Assembly (NCBI GenBank): GCA_050699055.1
Contig: JBOHCT010000001.1
Span: 1-57,870 of the forward strand
Direction: 5' to 3'
DNA length: 57,870 bases
Source: JBOHCT01 sp050699055
GTDB lineage: Bacteria > Actinomycetota > Actinomycetes > Streptosporangiales > JBOHCT01
In this document: positions 17,261-24,606 of the stretch, one piece after another
How the letters are laid out: the number at the start of each line of letters is the position of its first letter
Position numbering within the stretch: position 1 is the stretch's first letter
The notes under the pieces: model-generated
The model's database searches: none
The model's input: the letters and a program-made list of their open reading frames with translations, nothing else
Told to the model about the DNA's origin: nothing
Translations under genes and position numbers: made by a program

Positions 17261-17301
17261 CCCGCCGCGCGATCACGGAGGCCCTGGGGTCGACCGTGCG
17301 G

Positions 17302-17649
17302 TCACGCCCCGGCGATGTGCTCGGGTCGTACGGGTACGCGGGTGAGAGGGTGGCCGGTCGCCGCGCGGACGGCGGCGACGATCGCGGGGGTCGAGGAGAT
17401 CGTCGGCGGCTCGCCGACGCCGCGCACGCCGTACGGCGCGTGCGGGTCGGCGAGCTCCAGTACGTCGAGCGTCATCGGCGGCATGTCGAGGATCGTCGGG
17501 ATGAGGTAGTCGACGCCCGCCAGCGCGGTACTCACGGTGAGGTCACTGATCTCATGCCGCGGGGTGTCGCGGGCGACGTGCACGAGGCGGACCTCCGCCT
17601 TCCCGTACTGGTTGGGGCCGAGGGCGACGCCACGTCCCACCGGAGCCAC
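17302..17649 (-). pseudogene. Uricase 5'-end / xanthine dehydrogenase 3'-end chimera
   Basis: A 115-codon frame made of two unrelated pieces. Residues 1-45 match the start of urate oxidase (VALGPNQYGKAEVRLV, then RHEISDLTVS). Residues 46-115 match the C-terminal tail of the xanthine dehydrogenase molybdenum subunit (DYLIPTILDMPPM, then PYGVRGVGEPPTISSTP, RVPVRPEHI). The join is near 17511-17520. A deletion between a uricase gene and a downstream xdh gene would produce exactly this, in frame. Neither half keeps catalytic residues. It starts 5 bp after the HIU hydrolase stop, where an intact uricase gene would be expected. Confidence 0.85.
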
Positions 17650-17654
17650 GGTCC

Positions 17655-17978
17655 TCAGCTCCCTCGGTAGATGGTATAGCCGTACGGGCTGAGCAACAGT
17701 GGCACGTGGTAGTGCTCGCCCTCCCCGGCGGAGAAGGAGATGGCTACCTCGGGGAAGAAGGCCCCTTCCCCGAGGTACCGCGCGGTGGCGAAGACGAGCC
17801 GGCAGGTCGCGGGCGCCTCGGGCAGCTCGGGGAGACCGCCGCAGCGGCCGTCGACGCCGGTCACCGCGCTCGCGACCCGGCGCCAGCCGTCTCCGTCACG
17901 TACCTCGAGGGTGACGGAGACACCGGCGGCCGGGCAGCCCCGCGCGGTGTCGAGGACGTGGGTCGACACGCTGGTCAT
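17655..17978 (-). CDS. uraH: 5-hydroxyisourate hydrolase (transthyretin-like)
   Basis: A 107-aa enzyme that converts 5-hydroxyisourate to OHCU after uricase. The N-terminal STHVLDTARGCPA carries the active-site His, the C-terminal YHVPLLLSPYGYTIYRGS is the diagnostic Y-R-G-S ending, and a central Arg occurs as CRLVFATARY. Length is normal and the gene looks intact. ATG 17978 overlaps the OHCU decarboxylase stop by 4 bp. Its upstream enzyme, uricase, survives here only as a fragment. Confidence 0.95.
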   Translation of the reverse strand: MTSVSTHVLDTARGCPAAGVSVTLEVRDGDGWRRVASAVTGVDGRCGGLPELPEAPATCRLVFATARYLGEGAFFPEVAISFSAGEGEHYHVPLLLSPYGYTIYRGS

Positions 17979-18502
17979 TCGCTTGCCAGTCCCTCCAGCC
18001 GGAGGCGGTTGATCGTGCGTAGCTCCTCGCGTGCGACCTCCCGCTCGGTGGCGGGATCATGGTCGAGACGCGCCCGCAGGGCGGCGAGCATCTCCTCGGC
18101 CGAGCGGCCACTCGCGCGGATGAGGAACACGTGCCCGAACCGCGCCTCGTACCGGCGGTTCGCCTCCCGCAGCGCGGCCCGTACGCCCTCGCCGGTCTCG
18201 ACGGCGCCCGCCTGCTCTCGCCGCGACCTCTCGTGGTCGGCGGGCTCGCCGATGCGGGCGTGTCTGGCCAGCGCCTCGGCGAGCCCCCGCGCGTCCAGTC
18301 TGGCCACCGCCGCGTCCGACGCGGCACAAAGATCACCGGCCGATGTGTACGGCCGGGCCTCGACAAGCGTACGGACCCAGGACTCGGCCGCACACACGGC
18401 GCGCAGCGTGGCCGCCGCCTCGGCCGCCTCCGCGTCGTTCAGCGCCGACAGGCCGGGGGTGCCGGAGCTTCCCGGCCGCGGGTGGCGCGTTTCCCCTGAC
18501 AC
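17975..18502 (-). CDS. uraD: OHCU (2-oxo-4-hydroxy-4-carboxy-5-ureidoimidazoline) decarboxylase
   Basis: A 175-aa all-helical enzyme producing S-allantoin from OHCU. Family residues include HARIGEP (catalytic His region), a Glu in EQAGAVETGEG and FGHVFLIRASGRSAEEMLAALRARL. It is intact and translationally coupled to uraH downstream and set 6 bp after the IclR gene, so all three were one operon. Confidence 0.93.
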   Translation of the reverse strand: MSGETRHPRPGSSGTPGLSALNDAEAAEAAATLRAVCAAESWVRTLVEARPYTSAGDLCAASDAAVARLDARGLAEALARHARIGEPADHERSRREQAGAVETGEGVRAALREANRRYEARFGHVFLIRASGRSAEEMLAALRARLDHDPATEREVAREELRTINRLRLEGLASE

Positions 18503-18508
18503 CGTGCG

Positions 18509-19321
18509 TCAGCCGGCGTCGCTGGTCAGGGCGTCCGCGAGGCGCGCCGCGGTGGACTTCATCACCGGCGCGATCTGCTCCCACGTGGTCTCCGTGAGGC
18601 GGGTCGCCGGCCCGGACACGGAGATCGCCGCCATCGTCGGCGCGCCGAGCACGGGTACGGCCACGCACCGAACGCCGACCTCCTGCTCGCCGTCGTCGAG
18701 GGCGAACCCGCGCCCCCGAACGTGCTCGAGCTCACCGAGCAGGGCGTCCATATCGGCGATGGTGTGCGGCGTCTGGGACGGCATCCCGGTACGGCGCAGC
18801 AACTCCCGCACCTCCGCGTCCGGGAGCTGGGACAGCAAGGCCTTGCCGACACCTGTGCAGTGGGGCATCACCCTGCGTCCGACCTCCGTGAACATCCGCA
18901 TCGCGTGCCTTGAAGGCGCCTGGGCGACGTAGACGGCCTCGTCGCCGTCGAACATGGCGAGGTTCGCGGTCTCGCCGGTGGCCTCGACGAGCTCCGCGAG
19001 GTACGGCTTGGCCCAGTCGCCCAACATCCGGCCCGCCGCCTCACCGAGACGGATCAGTCTCGGGCCGAGCGCGTAGTTGCGGGACGACGGCTCCCTGCGG
19101 GCGAGACCCCGGCTGGTCAGCGTCCGCATGAGACGGTGGGTCGTCGGCAGCGGCAGGCCCGAGGCCGCGGACAGCTCGCTCAAGCCCATCTCGCCGCCCA
19201 CGTCGCACATCAGCTCCAGCAGATCGATGGCGCGGTCGACGGTGCGTACGGTGTGGGTGCCTGAGGTCCCCCGTCGGGCCGTGCCCTCACTGCCTCCGCG
19301 TGGGGCACCGCCTCGTGGCAT
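18509..19321 (-). CDS. IclR-family regulator (AllR-like)
   Basis: A 270-aa regulator. The winged helix lies at about residues 24-85 (VDRAIDLLELMCDVGGEMGL, then TTHRLMRTLTSRGLARRE). The IclR effector domain (about 95-265) has HCTGVGKALLSQL and the small-ligand pocket region CVAVPVLGAPTMAAISVSGP. Related AllR proteins bind glyoxylate or allantoin-pathway metabolites. It heads the uraD-uraH operon, divergent from the allantoicase fragment, and probably binds the dyad at 19406-19419. Confidence 0.9.
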   Translation of the reverse strand: MPRGGAPRGGSEGTARRGTSGTHTVRTVDRAIDLLELMCDVGGEMGLSELSAASGLPLPTTHRLMRTLTSRGLARREPSSRNYALGPRLIRLGEAAGRMLGDWAKPYLAELVEATGETANLAMFDGDEAVYVAQAPSRHAMRMFTEVGRRVMPHCTGVGKALLSQLPDAEVRELLRRTGMPSQTPHTIADMDALLGELEHVRGRGFALDDGEQEVGVRCVAVPVLGAPTMAAISVSGPATRLTETTWEQIAPVMKSTAARLADALTSDAG

Positions 19322-19405
19322 CGTGATCCCTCCGCTGCCCGCACATCCCCTCCAAGGGACGCCGTGCGAGCCTGGAGGGAGGCCTCGGGCCGTGATCTAT
19401 CCGCT

Positions 19406-19419
19406 GTACGGAATCGTAC
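19406..19419. promoter_or_regulatory. Candidate IclR operator GTACG-N4-CGTAC
   Basis: GTACG (19406-19410) and CGTAC (19415-19419) form an exact dyad in the 240-bp space between the IclR gene and the divergent allantoicase remnant, inside a locally AT-richer stretch. The position fits control of both directions. Confidence 0.45.
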
Positions 19420-19560
19420 TATCGCCGCTCCGGATCGCTCCGCCGAAGCGACCTGTGCAGAATCGGTAAGGGGGGAGCGCTACCTGGTGCGGGTGCCGAG
19501 GTCGGCGACGACTCGCGGGGACGCCCGCCCTCGATCGGGCGACGGAGAGGACAGGCCGGT

Positions 19561-20010
19561 GCGCTGACATTCCCCGGTGCCTTGATCGACCTCGCCGCCC
19601 GCGCGCTCGGCGGGAGCGTCGTCGCCGCGAACGACGCGTTCTTCGCCGAGAAGGAGAACCTGCTGAAGCCGCAGGCGCCCGTCTTCGACCCGTACTCCTA
19701 CGGGCACAAGGGCAAGGTCATTGACGGCTGGGAGACCCGCCGCAGACGTGCGCCGGGCCACGACTGGGTGATCGTCCGCCTCGGCGCGGCCGGTGTGGTG
19801 CGCCGGGTCGTCGTGGACACGTCGTTCTTCACGGGCAACTACCCCGAGTTCTTCACGGGCAACTACCCCGAGGAGTGCACGGTCGAGGCGTGCGCGGTGG
19901 AGGGGTACCCGAGCCCGGCCGAGCTGTCCGGCGACCGCGTCGAGTGGGTCGAGCTGATGCCCCCCTCACCCCTCGAGGGGGACGCACACAACGAGTTCGC
20001 CATCGAGGTC
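19561..20010 (+). pseudogene. alc: Allantoicase 5' fragment
   Basis: The frame encodes an allantoicase N-terminal region: ARALGGSVVAANDAFFAEKE, LLKPQAPVFDPYSYGHKGKV, DGWETRRRRAPGHDWVIVRL and VEACAVEGYPSPAEL. Homology ends at about GDAHNEFAIE near 20005-20010, some 145 residues into a protein of about 330. No good start codon is left: the frame has CTG 19564 or TTG 19582. FFTGNYPE is doubled by a 24-bp tandem duplication. After the break the sequence belongs to a different gene on the other strand. Allantoicase splits allantoate to ureidoglycolate and urea; this copy cannot. Confidence 0.85.
19825..19872. repeat. 24-bp tandem duplication in the allantoicase fragment
   Basis: Two exact copies (19825-19848 and 19849-19872) each encode FFTGNYPE. 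Intact allantoicases have one. It is in frame and probably arose after the gene lost function, or by slippage. Confidence 0.9.
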
Positions 20011-20095
20011 GCGCGTCCCACAGCTCCGTCGCGGTCGGGGTGGACGAGAGCGTCGCCGTGGCCTCGCCGTCGGGCCAGGACAGTCGTACGCGCAT
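20010..20095 (-). pseudogene. DUF3830 (cyclophilin-like) gene, 5' fragment
   Basis: From ATG 20095, behind a good GGAAGGAG ribosome-binding site, the minus strand reads MRVRLSWPDGEATATL, then STPTATELWDAR, the opening of DUF3830 proteins. Homology stops after about 29 residues, exactly where the allantoicase fragment on the other strand stops. One deletion therefore removed the 3' ends of two convergent genes. Confidence 0.6.
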
Positions 20096-20169
20096 GTGGC
20101 TGCTCCTTCCCGCGCTCTTCGTTGTTTCCCTATTGTTCTCGCGATGGCCCGGCTCGGGAGGGGAAGCCG

Positions 20170-20547
20170 ATGAGCATACGGACGTTCATCAACGGCACGA
20201 CGATGTCCGGCGGCGCGACCCATCACTACCTGCGGGGCGCCCCTCTGCTCGCCCGCATCCGGACAGCGCCCAAGTACCGCCTCTATGCCGTGCGGGACTC
20301 CTTCCCCGGGCTCGTACGAGACGACGACGTGGGCGTCGCCGTGGAGGGGGAGCTCTACGAGCTGTCGTACGAGGTCATGCGGGACTCTCTGATGCCCAGC
20401 GAGCCCGCGGATCTGGAGCTCGGTCTGATCGAGGTGGAGGACGGGCGCGGGGCGTTCGCGATGTTCCTGCGTCCTGGGGTGGCGGACCGCCCGGACGTCG
20501 TCGAGATCTCCCACTTCGGCGGATGGCGAGCGTACGAGCGGCGTTAG
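20170..20547 (+). CDS. Allophanate-hydrolase C-terminal-domain-like protein (stand-alone)
   Basis: A 125-aa protein matching the C-terminal domain of allophanate hydrolase (a gamma-glutamylcyclotransferase-like fold): FINGTTMSGGATHHYLRGAP, RTAPKYRLYAVRDSFPGL and VAVEGELYELSYEVM. The amidase domain is absent, but stand-alone versions are familiar in actinomycetes. GGGAGGGGAAG precedes ATG 20170. It follows the ruined allantoin genes and could be a survivor of a urea/allophanate branch. Activity unknown. Confidence 0.75.
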   Translation: MSIRTFINGTTMSGGATHHYLRGAPLLARIRTAPKYRLYAVRDSFPGLVRDDDVGVAVEGELYELSYEVMRDSLMPSEPADLELGLIEVEDGRGAFAMFLRPGVADRPDVVEISHFGGWRAYERR

Positions 20548-20557
20548 TGTCCTGTCC

Positions 20558-21862
20558 ATGCCCACCGAGCCCGGACCCGACGCCGGCTGGGACGCGCTGC
20601 TCGACCTCGACCGGCGACACGTGTGGCATCCATACGGCCCGATGCCGTCCCCAGCCCCGGCGCTGCCCGTGACCTCCGCCCGTGGCGTGCGGCTGCGGCT
20701 CGCCGACGGGCGGGAGCTCATCGACGGCATGTCCTCATGGTGGTGCGCGATCCACGGCCACGGCCATCCGGCGATCAACGCGGCCGTGCGGGAGCAGCTG
20801 GACACGATGGCGCATGTGATGTTCGGCGGGCTCACCCACGAGCCGGCGGTCCGGATGGCCGCCCGCCTGGTGGACATGACCCCGGAGCCGTTGCGGCATG
20901 TCTTCTTCGCGGACTCCGGCTCGGTCTCGGTCGAGGTCGCGATCAAGATGTGCCTGCAGTACTGGCGCTCAAGGGGCAGTCCGGGCAAGGCGCGACTGCT
21001 GACGGTTCGCGGCGGCTACCACGGCGACACGTTCGGCGCGATGGCCGTCTGCGACCCGGTGGGCGGCATGCATCACCTCTTCACCGACACGCTTCCCCGG
21101 CACGTCTTCGCCGACCGGCCGCCGCCCGGCTTCACCGCGCCGCTGGACGACGCGTACCTCGCCCACCTCGCGGGCCTGGTCGAACGGCACTCGGACGAGC
21201 TCGCCGCCGTGATCGTCGAGCCCGTCGTCCAGGGGGCCGGGGGCATGCACTTCTACTCGCCCGCGTACGTCCGCGCGCTCCGGGATCTGTGCGACCGTCA
21301 CGACATCCTGCTCGTGCTCGACGAGATCGCGACCGGATTCGGTCGTACGGGGGCGCTCTTCGCCTGTGAGCACGCCGGCATCGCCCCGGACGTCATGTGC
21401 GTCGGCAAGGCGCTGACGGGCGGCGCGTTGACGCTCGCCGCGACGCTGTGCACGAGCCGCGTCGCCGAAGGCATCGCGGCTGGAGAGGCGGCCGCGCTGA
21501 TGCACGGGCCGACATACATGGCCAACCCGCTCGCCTGCGCCACCGCGCTCGCGAGCACCGCGCTGATCGCGGCCGGCGGCTGGCGCGTGGACGTGGCCCG
21601 CATCGAGAGCCGGCTGGCCGAGCATCTCGCGCCAGCGCGTGCGGTGCCGCACGTCACGGACGTACGGGTGCTCGGGGCGATCGGCGTGGTCCAGCTGTCG
21701 CGGCCGGTGGACGTCGCGGCTGCGACGCGGGCGTCGGTGGAACGCGGGGTGTGGCTGCGCCCGTTCCGCGATCTCGTGTACACCATGCCGCCGTACGTCA
21801 CCCCCGACGAGGATCTCGCACGGATCGGTGCGGCGGCCGTGGCCGCCGCCGGTGTCGGCTGA
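20558..21862 (+). CDS. bioA: Adenosylmethionine-8-amino-7-oxononanoate aminotransferase
   Basis: A 434-aa class-III PLP aminotransferase making 7,8-diaminononanoate in biotin synthesis. RRHVWHPYGPM and DGMSSWWCAIHGHGHPAIN are BioA-specific. Phosphate binding is DSGSVSVEVAIKM, PLP-ring contact is LVLDEIATGFGRTG, and the Schiff-base Lys is in CVGKALTGG. It starts 10 bp after the preceding gene. No bioF, bioB or bioD lie beside it, so biotin genes are split in this genome. Confidence 0.95.
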   Translation: MPTEPGPDAGWDALLDLDRRHVWHPYGPMPSPAPALPVTSARGVRLRLADGRELIDGMSSWWCAIHGHGHPAINAAVREQLDTMAHVMFGGLTHEPAVRMAARLVDMTPEPLRHVFFADSGSVSVEVAIKMCLQYWRSRGSPGKARLLTVRGGYHGDTFGAMAVCDPVGGMHHLFTDTLPRHVFADRPPPGFTAPLDDAYLAHLAGLVERHSDELAAVIVEPVVQGAGGMHFYSPAYVRALRDLCDRHDILLVLDEIATGFGRTGALFACEHAGIAPDVMCVGKALTGGALTLAATLCTSRVAEGIAAGEAAALMHGPTYMANPLACATALASTALIAAGGWRVDVARIESRLAEHLAPARAVPHVTDVRVLGAIGVVQLSRPVDVAAATRASVERGVWLRPFRDLVYTMPPYVTPDEDLARIGAAAVAAAGVG

Positions 21863-21981
21863 GACAGCGTCCGGGAATCGCGTGGGGGAAGTTCACAACA
21901 GGCTCTGAGACGTGGGCCGCTCGCGAGCCTCGGGTGGGGAGTAGCGTCGTGCCTCAAGGAGGACGCCGAGGGAGGACGCCG

Positions 21982-22425
21982 ATGGCCCAGGTCCGTATGG
22001 TCACAGTCCGCCGGGTGCCGGCCCCGCCCGACGACGTCTACCGGCTGGTGGCCGACTACCAACGCAGGAGGGACTACCTCACGGACAACTTCACCGACTA
22101 CGCGGTGGAGGAGGGGGGGCAGGGCGCGGGCACACGCATGCGGTATCGGCTCCACGCGGGCCGGCGGGTCCGCGACTGCCGGATGTCGGTGAGCGAGCCG
22201 GACCCCGGCCGGGTGATCGTGGAGGAGGACGCGAACTCCTCGCTGCGGACCCGCTGGGCCGTGACCGCACAGGGCGGGAGATCGAGTGTCGAGGTCGAGG
22301 TGACGTGGGACGGCGCGGGAGGCGTCGCCGGCTTCTTCGAGTCGATGTTCGCGCCGCTGGGCCTGCGACGCATCTACGACCAGGTCCTCGACAGGCTGGC
22401 CCGGGTGGCGGCGCGTTCGAGCTGA
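21982..22425 (+). CDS. SRPBCC (polyketide cyclase/START-like) protein
   Basis: A 147-aa protein with the helix-grip pattern: N-terminal VRRVPAPPDDVYRLVADYQR, a run of alternating beta strands, and a C-terminal long helix FAPLGLRRIYDQVLDRLARV. Such proteins bind a hydrophobic ligand in a cavity; no catalytic residue can be assigned. ATG 21982 follows GGAGGACG. Function unknown. Confidence 0.75.
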   Translation: MAQVRMVTVRRVPAPPDDVYRLVADYQRRRDYLTDNFTDYAVEEGGQGAGTRMRYRLHAGRRVRDCRMSVSEPDPGRVIVEEDANSSLRTRWAVTAQGGRSSVEVEVTWDGAGGVAGFFESMFAPLGLRRIYDQVLDRLARVAARSS

Positions 22426-22511
22426 TCGCGGGTCGCCGCCGTGACCGGCTGGGACACGAGGTTCACAGACAGGCCCTGGGCGATGATGAGGGGGCGGGGG
22501 GGGGGCACATC

Positions 22512-23891
22512 GTGAGCTCGTCCGAGTCACGACGCGGAGGCCGTATCTGGCGTACCGTCATGCTCGTCAGCATCGCGGTCGTCACGATGGCGGCGTCCGT
22601 CGTGCCCGCCGCCGCCGACGTCGACGGCCCCAGCTCACGCGACGTCAAGAGGGCCAAGGAGCACGCCCAGCAGCGCGCCGACGACCTCGCGAGGACCCAA
22701 CACCAGGCGGAGCGGCGCGCCGAGGACGTCGGCCGCATCAAGGCGAGGCTCGCCGACGCCGACGCCCACCTGCGGGACCTCCGCGACAAGGTCGAGACGC
22801 TCGTCGAGAAGTACAACGGCGAGCGGGTCAAGCTCCAGCGGGCGAAGCACGAGTACCAGCGCACGAAGCACCGTCTGCGACGAGCCGAGTCCAACGTCGC
22901 CAAGGCGAAGCGGAGCGCGGGCCAGCTCGCCGCCGAGGCCTACCGTACGGGCGGCGCGGCGTCCAGCGTCCCCTTCCTGTTCGGCGCCAAGGGTCCGCAG
23001 GGCGTGGTCGACCGGATGAACACCCTGCGGCTGCTCGGTCAGGAACGGTCGGCCACGCTCGCGCATGTGCGGTCGACAGAGATCGTGGCGACGGTCCTCC
23101 GCGAGCAGGCCAGGGAGGCGCTCGGCGAACAGCGTGCGGCGACCCGGAGGGTCGCGCGCGCCAAGCGGGCCGCGGACGACGCCGTCGCCGCGCAGCGGGA
23201 CCAGGTCGAGAAGGCCCAGGCCACCAAGCAGAAGCTCGAGGAGAGGCTTGCGGACGCCCGCGGGCATGCCGGCACCCTCGAGGACAAGGTGACGGCGGCC
23301 CGGGCAAGGGCGAAAGATCTCGAACAGCGGCGTCAGGCGGCCATCCAGCGGGCCAAGGAACTGCGCGCGCAGCGCATCGCTGCCAAGCGAGCTGCCGAGC
23401 GAGCTGCCGAGCGGGCGGCAGAGCGGGACGCTAACGCGGAGAGCTCCTCCGGCGGATCGGGCGCGGTCCCCGCCCCCGTCGCCGGCAGCGCCGGCAGCGT
23501 CGGCGACGGGGGCACGGCGTCGGTGAGCGCGGGGGCCATCGCCGCCAACTGGGCTCTCACCCAGCTCGGAAAGCCGTACGTCTGGGCCGCGGCCGGCCCG
23601 TCCGCCTACGACTGTTCGGGCCTCACGACGCGAGCCTGGCAGCGGGTCGGGACCTACCTGCCGCACTACAGCGTCGCGCAGTACGCGTCCGGGCCCCACA
23701 TACCGCTGGACGCCCTGCGCAGGGGCGACCTCGTCTTCTTCGCAGGCGACACGTCGGATCCCTCGACCATCCACCACGTCGGCATCTACATCGGCGACGG
23801 ACAGATGGTCGAGGCGCCATACACGGGGGCCTACGTACGGGTCTCGAGCATCTGGCGGTCCGACCTGATCGGCGCCACCCGTCCCGGCTGA
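22512..23891 (+). CDS. Secreted NlpC/P60 endopeptidase with coiled-coil domain
   Basis: A 459-aa secreted peptidoglycan hydrolase. A signal peptide (RIWRTVMLVSIAVVTMAASV, cut near AAAD) is followed by a very long Arg/Lys/Ala/Glu coiled coil (about residues 40-300), a Gly/Ser/Ala linker and a C-terminal NlpC/P60 domain. The domain's Cys is in PSAYDCSGLTTRAW, the first His in TIHHVGIYIG, and a third polar site follows. It would cleave stem peptides, as RipA-like proteins do, with the coil as an autoinhibitory or complex-binding arm. GTG 22512 is chosen for its place after a long G-rich stretch; ATG 22560 would lose the basic n-region. Unlike the paralogue at 48796, it has no visible riboswitch. 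Confidence 0.9.
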   Translation: MSSSESRRGGRIWRTVMLVSIAVVTMAASVVPAAADVDGPSSRDVKRAKEHAQQRADDLARTQHQAERRAEDVGRIKARLADADAHLRDLRDKVETLVEKYNGERVKLQRAKHEYQRTKHRLRRAESNVAKAKRSAGQLAAEAYRTGGAASSVPFLFGAKGPQGVVDRMNTLRLLGQERSATLAHVRSTEIVATVLREQAREALGEQRAATRRVARAKRAADDAVAAQRDQVEKAQATKQKLEERLADARGHAGTLEDKVTAARARAKDLEQRRQAAIQRAKELRAQRIAAKRAAERAAERAAERDANAESSSGGSGAVPAPVAGSAGSVGDGGTASVSAGAIAANWALTQLGKPYVWAAAGPSAYDCSGLTTRAWQRVGTYLPHYSVAQYASGPHIPLDALRRGDLVFFAGDTSDPSTIHHVGIYIGDGQMVEAPYTGAYVRVSSIWRSDLIGATRPG

Positions 23892-23940
23892 TGCGCGGTG
23901 CCCTCCGCGTCGGCTGGTTGGGGGCCTGTCGCGGCACCGG

Positions 23941-24453
23941 TCAGTGCGGGCGCCCCGCGATGTGCTTGGTGCCGGATCGGCGGAGACGGTCGTACGCCGC
24001 GTGAACCTCCTTCTCGGCCTCCGCGCGTCCGACCCATGAGCCGGTCTCGACGGCCTTACCGGGCTCGAGGTCCTTGTAGGCCTCGAAGAAGTGGTGAATC
24101 TCCTGGCGGTCGAAGGCCGAGAGATCGTCGATGTCCTGGATGGCGCTCATCCGCGGGTCGGTGGCGGGCACGCAGATGACCTTGTCGTCCTGACCCTTCT
24201 CGTCGGTCATGCGGAACATCCCGATCCCACGGCACCGGATCAGGCAGCCGGGGAACGTGGGCGCGTTCAGCACGACGAGGGCGTCGAGGGGATCATCGTC
24301 GGGTGCGAGCGTGTCCTCGATGAACCCGTAGTCGGCGGGGTAGTGCATCGAGGTGAACAGCATCCTGTCGAGCCGGATGCGGCCGGTGTCGTGGTCCATC
24401 TCGTACTTGTTCCGCTGGCCCTGCGGAATCTCGACCGTGACGTCGAAGTCCAC
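23941..24453 (-). CDS. ppa: Inorganic pyrophosphatase
   Basis: A 170-aa family-I enzyme hydrolysing PPi to two phosphates in the cytoplasm. Conserved blocks are EIPQGQRNKYEMD, HYPADYGFIEDTLAPDDDPLDALVV split across the Mg-binding acidic cluster, and DEKGQDDKVICVP. Length is normal. It is divergent from dacB, as commonly seen in actinomycetes. Confidence 0.97.
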   Translation of the reverse strand: MDFDVTVEIPQGQRNKYEMDHDTGRIRLDRMLFTSMHYPADYGFIEDTLAPDDDPLDALVVLNAPTFPGCLIRCRGIGMFRMTDEKGQDDKVICVPATDPRMSAIQDIDDLSAFDRQEIHHFFEAYKDLEPGKAVETGSWVGRAEAEKEVHAAYDRLRRSGTKHIAGRPH

Positions 24454-24606
24454 CTCGACCTCCCCTCATTTGCTACCAAATCACCGCCCCGATAACTGCC
24501 TGGATAACTGCTCTGCATCGGCGGGCGGGTGGTCGGCTCATGACCCGATCTCCATCCTCTAGTGTCCCGTACGAGCGGGAGCGGCATTCCTCCGGAGGGC
24601 TGTGGC

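Noticed and set aside
20048..20169. Reading the allantoicase frame through into the downstream allophanate-like protein as one fusion of 321 codons
   Set aside because: The middle 50 residues are out of any family and correspond to the antisense of a DUF3830 start; the downstream gene has its own ribosome-binding site.
22486..22506. Long G run before the NlpC/P60 gene as a possible G-quadruplex or phase-variable tract
   Set aside because: It is an interrupted run of about 20 G-rich bases that doubles as the ribosome-binding region; no evidence of repeat units or frame effects.
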